Part shown: positions 58,336-64,000 of the stretch, in pieces
Position numbering within the stretch: the stretch's first letter is position 1
How the letters are laid out: every line of letters starts with the position of its first letter
NCBI GenBank assembly: GCA_010909165.1
Contig: VJWM01000196.1
Location: forward strand, 310,001-374,000
DNA: 64,000 bases
DNA from: Anthoceros angustus
Lineage: Eukaryota; Streptophyta; Anthocerotopsida; Anthocerotales; Anthocerotaceae
Direction of reading: 5' to 3'
Notes under the pieces: generated by a model
Databases searched by the model: none
The model's input: the letters and a program-made list of their open reading frames with translations, nothing else
Told to the model about the DNA's origin: nothing
Program-made: the position numbers and the translations under genes

Positions 58336-60767
58336 CTATTTCCCCAAGTCCGAGGTCTCTTGGAAGCCCATGGCGAAGGAGATGACACGCTTTTTCAAAG
58401 GTGCAAACAGCTGCACTGCACTGAAGCCCACAGCCCTTGCCAGGTTCACAATCCCACTGTTGGCTGCAAACACCCTCTGGAACCCGTCCAAAACGGCCAT
58501 CATCGGCAGATTTGCGGCCATCCTATCGCTTTCGTAGGTCTGCAGCATCGTAACCTGCGAAGGAGGTCAACTTCAGAGCGTCAGTCTTGTGCAACAGACT
58601 GACGAGGGACTAGAAGAACGGTAGACAGCTTCAGCTTCTGGTCATCATGAAGAAAGCACGTTCTAAGGCACTAACCTCGCCGATATCCGAGCCATGCTTG
58701 ACACCATCCTTGATGACATTCACGAGAGTTGCTGCATCACCGAACCCAAGGTTGACTCCCTGTCCTGCAAGGGGATGGACCGTGTGTGCGGCATCCCCTA
58801 CTAGGGCGACTCGATGCCCGACATACCTGTTCGAATGCGACAGGGATAGTGGGAAAGATAGACGGCTACTAACCACCCCAGTCACAGTTGGTGGCACCTG
58901 AAACTGCTCAAGAGAGGATGGAGCACCGGCTGTGAACAATGTCGGGCCAAGATAACTCCGAAGCAATTCTGTCAGGTTCGCCCTGGGATATTGACCGAAA
59001 GTACCTGAGAAAGCTTGATTTACAGCCGAAACAAACTCCTCACTGCTCATCCTCTTCAGCTCCTGAGCTCTTTCAGGTGTTGTCGACCATACTATATTGC
59101 TGAAATCCTCACCCAAGGGAAGGAGTGCGAGCGGACCTGTTGGAAGAAACCTTTGCCAGGCAGTCGAATGTTCCTTATCCACTCGGACAGTGCATATGAC
59201 AGCATCTTGCCCATAGTTCCAACCTGATGTCTCAAACCCAGCCTTTTCTCTCACTTTTGACCGGCCTCCATCTGCTCCCACCTGGCCAAAAGCACAAAGC
59301 CAACAGCCAGTGTGTAAAGTCTCTCATGCTAATGTAAGAAGACAAAAAAAGTCAAGGCAATTATCAATGCCCCGTACCACAAGCCGTGTTTGTAGACAGC
59401 GTCCGTCCTCAAGCAGAACTCTAGCCCAATTTCCATTTCTTGCATCTACCGAGGACGTTGAAGCTGTGCCATTGCTTGAGATCCTTTCTTCATAGCGTTT
59501 GGGATGCCTTGAGGGGAAGACTACAGACTTCACTTGAGCAGGGCAGATCATCTGACCGAAATTTATGTCCTGAACAATAACAGTAACTACATGCATGTGA
59601 GCTTTCCAGATTCTTATATTGGTTCCAATCTGCCAACAATGGAAAAACGAGGTCCTGCTATCGAAGACTCCTGGACATACAATAGTCATGCGAGCCACTC
59701 CATAATGGTCTTGGTCACGAGGACATGCATGCTCTCACCACTTTCGAGGCAGACAAACCTGCAGGCGTGACCGAAGAGCTGAAAGGAGGACACTGTTCTC
59801 CACGACATATCTGTACACCGCTCCAAGTTGTCAGGAATTCTCAACATGATTAAACTGGAGGCAACCAGTTCAGTGGTACAAGACAGGGACATCCAATTGA
59901 CTTACCCAAGGACAGACTCCCCGACATCTGCAGCCTTGTAACGGGTGTAGCCCTGACCTGAGTAGTCCCAGACCTGCAAGACAACTTCAACAAGTTTAAC
60001 AACGAATCAAGCGCACAGGAAACACTGAAAGCATTCCCCGCCGGACCTCCGGAGTGGTTGAGCATTACCATCTTCCTAAAGACTTACTGCATATTATCTT
60101 GAAAAATGGAACGAGAGTTTTGCATAGGTGCAACCCCTATACCTACGGTCCAAAGATGCAGACAAGCCAGTTGGACTACCTGCATGGAGTCGAACGGAGC
60201 GTGCCTTGCTCCTAGGACTGCATCCCAGGCTCCAACCTCTGATATCACAAGCAAAACAAGTCGTGATCAAAAGCTCTGCCACTTCTTCAGAAGTCATTCT
60301 CTGGCAAGCAACAACCACACTTGCTTACCTCGAAAGAACGAGACCGTCGAAGGAGTAATGGCACTGACCCTAGCATCCGGAGCAGCAGCTGCTTTCTTCG
60401 ATGCATTCTCCTTGGGGAAGCCACTGCCATCGACAATGGCAGCACGAAGCGCGCTTGTGCAGGGCGACGTAGCTGGCCAAGGGGCACAAAGAGTGGAGTC
60501 ATCCGCCAATTCGCAAAATAGTAACCACCACCAGGAAGGAAGCAGGACGCGAAACAGAGGCACCTACTACGTACCTAACCCACATGCAACTGCTGCTCCA
60601 ACTAGCCCACCCCCGACAATCACAACATCCTGTTCGTCTTCGACCAGCGCCGCCAACGTGCAGGGTCCTGCCAATTCACTTGAAGGCCTTGCCGAGGATG
60701 ACAGGGCCCTGACCACATTTCTGTGTATCGCCTCAACAGCGTATGTGGAGCGCCGCCAAGGTACCAT
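58336..60767 (-). CDS. COQ6: COQ6 flavin-dependent monooxygenase of ubiquinone synthesis
   Basis: Eight exons join in phase on the minus strand: 60767-60575, 60472-60329, 60238-60180, 59973-59906, 59810-59759, 59569-59378, 59281-58676 and 58554-58336. This gives 510 codons plus a stop, with GT..AG at every intron. Exon 1 starts with a basic, serine-rich leader (MVPWRRSTYAVEAIHRN..ALSSSARPS) suited to mitochondrial import. The FAD-binding VVIVGGGLVGAAVACGL follows. Other marks are VWDYSGQGYTRY, the GADGGRSKVRE (DG) motif and the GDAAHTVHPLAGQGVNLGFG (GD) motif. The enzyme hydroxylates the ring in coenzyme Q synthesis on the inner mitochondrial membrane. All exons are open and the length matches plant COQ6. 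The region from 60844 holds a (TA)n microsatellite in its 5' flank. Confidence 0.95.
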
Positions 60768-60842
60768 ATTCGACCCCTCCGTCTCCGCTTGCCCGTCGTT
60801 CTCCGGATGGTCAGTGTGAGGCATGTCCTGCCAAATTATTAA

Positions 60843-60886
60843 CCTATATATATATATATATATATATATATAGGCACACACACACA
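60843..60886. repeat. (TA)n followed by (CA)n microsatellite
   Basis: About 15 TA units and then a short CA run, about 80 bp upstream of the COQ6 start codon. Confidence 0.95.
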
Positions 60887-61019
60887 AAGGTTAACTAAAG
60901 TTAAATAGGTGATTTTTAAATAAAATAAGATATATTACAAGAATTTAAGAAAAAGGTCGAGGTTTTAGGAGGCACATAGTAGCTAATTGGGTTTCTCAAA
61001 TGTTTCACAATCTAGCTTC

Positions 61020-62850
61020 AAAAAGAGAAAAAGAGACTTTATGTAAGAAAAAGAGATGAGAAATCTCATCAACCCCGAAATGAAGGGGAACAACCCTCAA
61101 GGGAGCACCAGGCGAAGGGCAACTAGCCCCCGCGATCGCCCATCTTGAAACTACTTGTTGCCCCGAGAATATCGTGGTCTGGGATATAAAAGGGCCTACC
61201 TACCACTGGTGCCAAAGATGTCACGTCCCCTACGCTTGATGCCACCCTGTACACAAGGTGGGCAATGCCCTCTCCAAGGCCATGGACACCCGTTGCTTGA
61301 AGAAGGCAACTACGCAAGAAAGGGGGAGACCAACCCCATTCTTGCGGCTATAGTAAGCCTTGGCACAAGCCTTGATGAACCTGGAAAAATCCTTGCCTAT
61401 GGCCCCGTGGGTCTCGATGGCAAGGGAGATAAATACATTGTCTTCCCACTTGGGTGAGCACTTGAGAACCTTCGATATTGCGCATCCCTTCGCCCCCCAA
61501 CCGGGAGGGTTGATGATAACATGCTTGCAAACAATATCCCAAGTAGGGTTTGTTACAACCACATTCGCAACAGAAACCTAGTCCCCCGGACTAAAAATAT
61601 ATCAACTCCAAAAGAAACGTCGTTGAGCAAAGTATATGGGAGCTCCTTATAGAGCAAGAGCCTGCTCTCCTTCACCATCGAGAACATGACATCGCGGACG
61701 ACGTCATGCGCAGCGATGCGCTGCCCGCTAGCGAAACAACGAGCGAGGTGATAAGAGAGTGCAGGCCGGAGGTTGGACCAAACCCAATCGGAACCTCATT
61801 ATGGTACAAAAAGAACTCGATGAGATTCGGAAATCCTATATGCAAGGTCGGGCCAGAAGCCAGGAACCTGCTCCCTTCCCCAAGCAAGAGCAGAGGCTAG
61901 CTCCGGGTCTGTCGGAAAATGGAGGAATCTAGGAGAAGGGCCGCTGCGCCTGCCCATACTACTTCTCCTTGGAGGATAAAGATTCCCTAGCCATCCTCAA
62001 GGACACCTGCAAGGGGAAGGCTCCCTCCTCAATGCTTGAAACCAAGGTCTCCAAGATGTGGGAATCCCTGATTAAAAAACAGGAGGCCAGGATGGGGTAG
62101 AGAGGGCCCAACTCCCTAGGAAGACCGCTGGCGTGGAGGCTTCCGTGGCCAACCAACTTGTGCCCCGAAAAATGACAAGTAGAGACATTTGTTGGCACGC
62201 CAGATCCCCAATGATCCACTCGAAGGTGCCTGGGCTGATGATGTCACCCAGCACTTGCATAACTTGTTTGTTAAAGCCCCTCAGGCTAGAGAGGAAAGCC
62301 AGAGAGGGGGCCACCATACGCACAAGATACCCCGGCTGACACGCAAAGCATGCACAAAGGATACCGAACGTCACCTGTGCGTCCCCCATTGGAGAAAGAT
62401 CCTCAATATGCGCCAAGTCCTCCTTCAAAGCTACGTCCACAAAATCCTGCATGAAGGCCGGCAACCCCACCGGGTCACCTAAAACTTGAAGTCTTTGCGG
62501 AGAAGTAATATCCCCCTTCAAATAATGGAGAGAGGGCGTAACACCCGCATGGGACCATACCTGGGACTTAAAGACCTTAACTTTCACATCGAGGCGAAAG
62601 AAAGCATAGGAGAAGAGCTCAAAAGCTTCATTGACCTTGGCCCCCGGCCCAAGGACAGGGTATCATCCGCCACAGACGAACACATACATTCCCATACTAA
62701 AGAGGCAATTAAATCCAGAGCTGTGAAGTGCAATGTAGCGAAGAGGGCACCCCCCATGGGATTCCCCAGCCTCGTACCTGGCCACCGAGTCGAGCATGGA
62801 AACCCTTTGACTAAGGGTCCATGCTCATAATAGAGGCTTCGGAATTTCAA
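61020..62850 (-). pseudogene. LINE-like retroelement fragment 4, inverted, with part of RT
   Basis: The minus strand from 62850 reads YYEHGPLVKGFPCSTR, GTRLGNPMGGALFATLHFTA and SVADDTLSLGRG. This matches the RT palm of LINE-type elements, where GxRQGDPL is the usual block and ADDT stands at the catalytic YxDD site. A region with LGDPVGLPAFMQDFVDVALK, GDAQVTFGILCACF and GFNKQVMQVLGDIISPG follows, then blocks shared with 25185-26186 and 29197-30345 (ITSLVVSLAGS.. near 61740; GPIGKDFSRFIKACAKAYY-like text near 61370). It ends near 61020. Frame breaks occur at many points. Confidence 0.5.
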
Positions 62851-64000
62851 CTATGTAAGCGCAATTGAAAATCAAATTTATTGAGAATCGTCGAAACGAA
62901 GACAATGGCGGATTTACTGAAAGCGGCGGATTTACTTCTCAAGCCGCTCTCACTGTTCCTCCGTCCCGGCTCGCGTGGCCCACAATTTTAGCAGTTGCGG
63001 TGGCAGAGCACCTCTAGGCAGTCTATCAGAGCGTCCCAAGGAATGTTGTTCTGATGACGGCACCAGGCCAAGGCGCTCACCGACGAATCGTGCTGCCGAT
63101 TCGAGGATATATGTACATAGGTAAATCGATTACAGGCAGCTTCCATGTTTCTTACGGCAACTTTATGTTGGTCCAAAATACATCCCACCTAAACACTTGT
63201 CGCTAAAAAAAAACAAATCCAACCTGGCCTAGTGGCACTTCCCGTGTTCGTGCGGCACAAGCTTCGAAGTTTGCTTGTACACAATTAAATCTTCAAGCAG
63301 CGTTTGACCAGAAAGTACATCGAAAATTCACGAGGCAACTGCCACTTTGCTGACGGTTGATAACGCCTCCTCGACGCCGGATGCGTGCGCCAACAGATTG
63401 CGATCAATTTGGGGCTGTCTGTTTCCTTGGGAGAAGTGCAAATTCCTGCACACAAAACGAAGTGGCACAAATTGTTGAATCACAAAGGAAGGAGGCCAGA
63501 GCTGCGATTGTCTCGAGCTGCTTACATCCAGGCTGCCGTTCTCCAAAAAGACTCTTTTCACACAACCTGGTCGAATCGGCACGAGAGGGAGAAGGCTAGA
63601 TAAATTAGGAGACCAGAAACCGACTGCGAGCTTGGGGAAATGTGCACTTACCTGTCTCGTACCAGAATGCGGCGTACTGGGGGTCGAATAGCCGACCTCT
63701 CCAACTGAAAAATCAATGACCATGGGTTAGGATTCCAGTTCCAAGATTCCAAGACTGGGCTGCCCTTACAGCAGAAGATAACGCACCAACCATTGTCGCC
63801 GTAAAATGGCCAAAATACTTTCCGCTCGACCTCATGAGTAAAATTATGGCAAATAGTGGTACCTGCAGCCCGACACGACTCTCAGGATATGCGTGCATGA
63901 GATGGGCTTCCAAAGTATGCGAGGAGGTCAGGAGGCTTGATCACTGACGGGTGGTGCCATTTTGTAGCAAAGAGTTTACACAGTGAGCTGCAGACTTGCG
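62851..64000. other. Right end of the window, no confirmed gene
   Basis: Composition is non-repetitive. A minus-strand stretch near 63720-63650 (MVIDFSVGEVGYSTPSTPHS) ends at a good donor (AG|GTAAGTGC), and 63457-63328 follows a plausible acceptor. They might be exons of an unidentified minus-strand gene, but the two did not join into a convincing product. Confidence 0.3.

Noticed and set aside
63328-63723. 131-codon minus-strand frame at the right end
   Set aside because: It contains a good splice donor and a plausible acceptor inside it, so it is not one exon. The two pieces did not join into a recognisable protein.
63740-63945. Plus-strand reading resembling an F-box start (YFPLDLMSKIM ... 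YACMRWASKVCEEV)
   Set aside because: It has no upstream ATG in frame, stops after about 60 codons and has no following repeats. The likeness to an F-box is too weak to annotate.

Overview
The window is nuclear DNA of a plant-lineage (streptophyte) organism and is mostly transposable elements. Five host genes can be read: CYP51 (sterol 14-alpha-demethylase), a coiled-coil gene resembling the end of the centriolar protein CEP131, GET3D (plastid ArsA/GET3-like ATPase), ETHE1 (persulfide dioxygenase) and COQ6 (ubiquinone-biosynthesis monooxygenase). A secreted bulb-lectin-like ORF and a U6 snRNA pseudogene are also present. Introns are short (about 70-300 bp) with GT..AG ends. GET3D with a plastid transit peptide and a CYP51G-type enzyme point to a photosynthetic streptophyte. 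A CEP131-like gene, if correctly recognised, would suit a lineage with flagellate sperm (bryophyte, lycophyte, fern, charophyte), but the species cannot be named from this sequence.

Layout. About 1-18646: a minus-strand Ty3/gypsy element (element A) with unusually long LTRs (3.5 kb or more), internal tandem duplications, and a second gag sharing its 3' LTR. About 18650-30500: a plus-strand Ty3/gypsy element (element B) with the domain order zinc-knuckle gag, retropepsin, C5-cytosine-methyltransferase-like domain, RT, RNase H, integrase, PHD finger. It is followed by a mosaic of its LTRs, a second integrase/PHD tail and LINE-like RT fragments. 30949-35000: CYP51 (+) convergent with the coiled-coil gene (-). 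35300-39600: AT-rich DNA with the U6 pseudogene, a minisatellite and the lectin-like ORF. 39640-48075: two gypsy pol pieces (+) flanking GET3D (-) and a decayed copia fragment (-). 48230-53270: a coiled-coil repeat region carrying a duplicated CACTA-like insertion. 54640-55325: a gypsy integrase. 57298-60767: ETHE1 (+) and COQ6 (-), convergent. 61020-62850: an inverted LINE-like copy. 62850-64000: nothing recognised.

Host genes versus repeats. CYP51, COQ6 and ETHE1 read cleanly; GET3D reads cleanly apart from one TGA in its transit peptide. The elements at 1-30 kb are full of small frame-breaking indels between near-identical copies. These cluster at CG and CAG/CTG sites, which suggests either consensus errors at methylated cytosines or real decay. 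Broken frames there should be read with that in mind.

Most notable observation: element B appears to encode both a DNA-methylation writer domain (C5 methyltransferase-like) and a chromatin reader (PHD finger) in one retrotransposon polyprotein.
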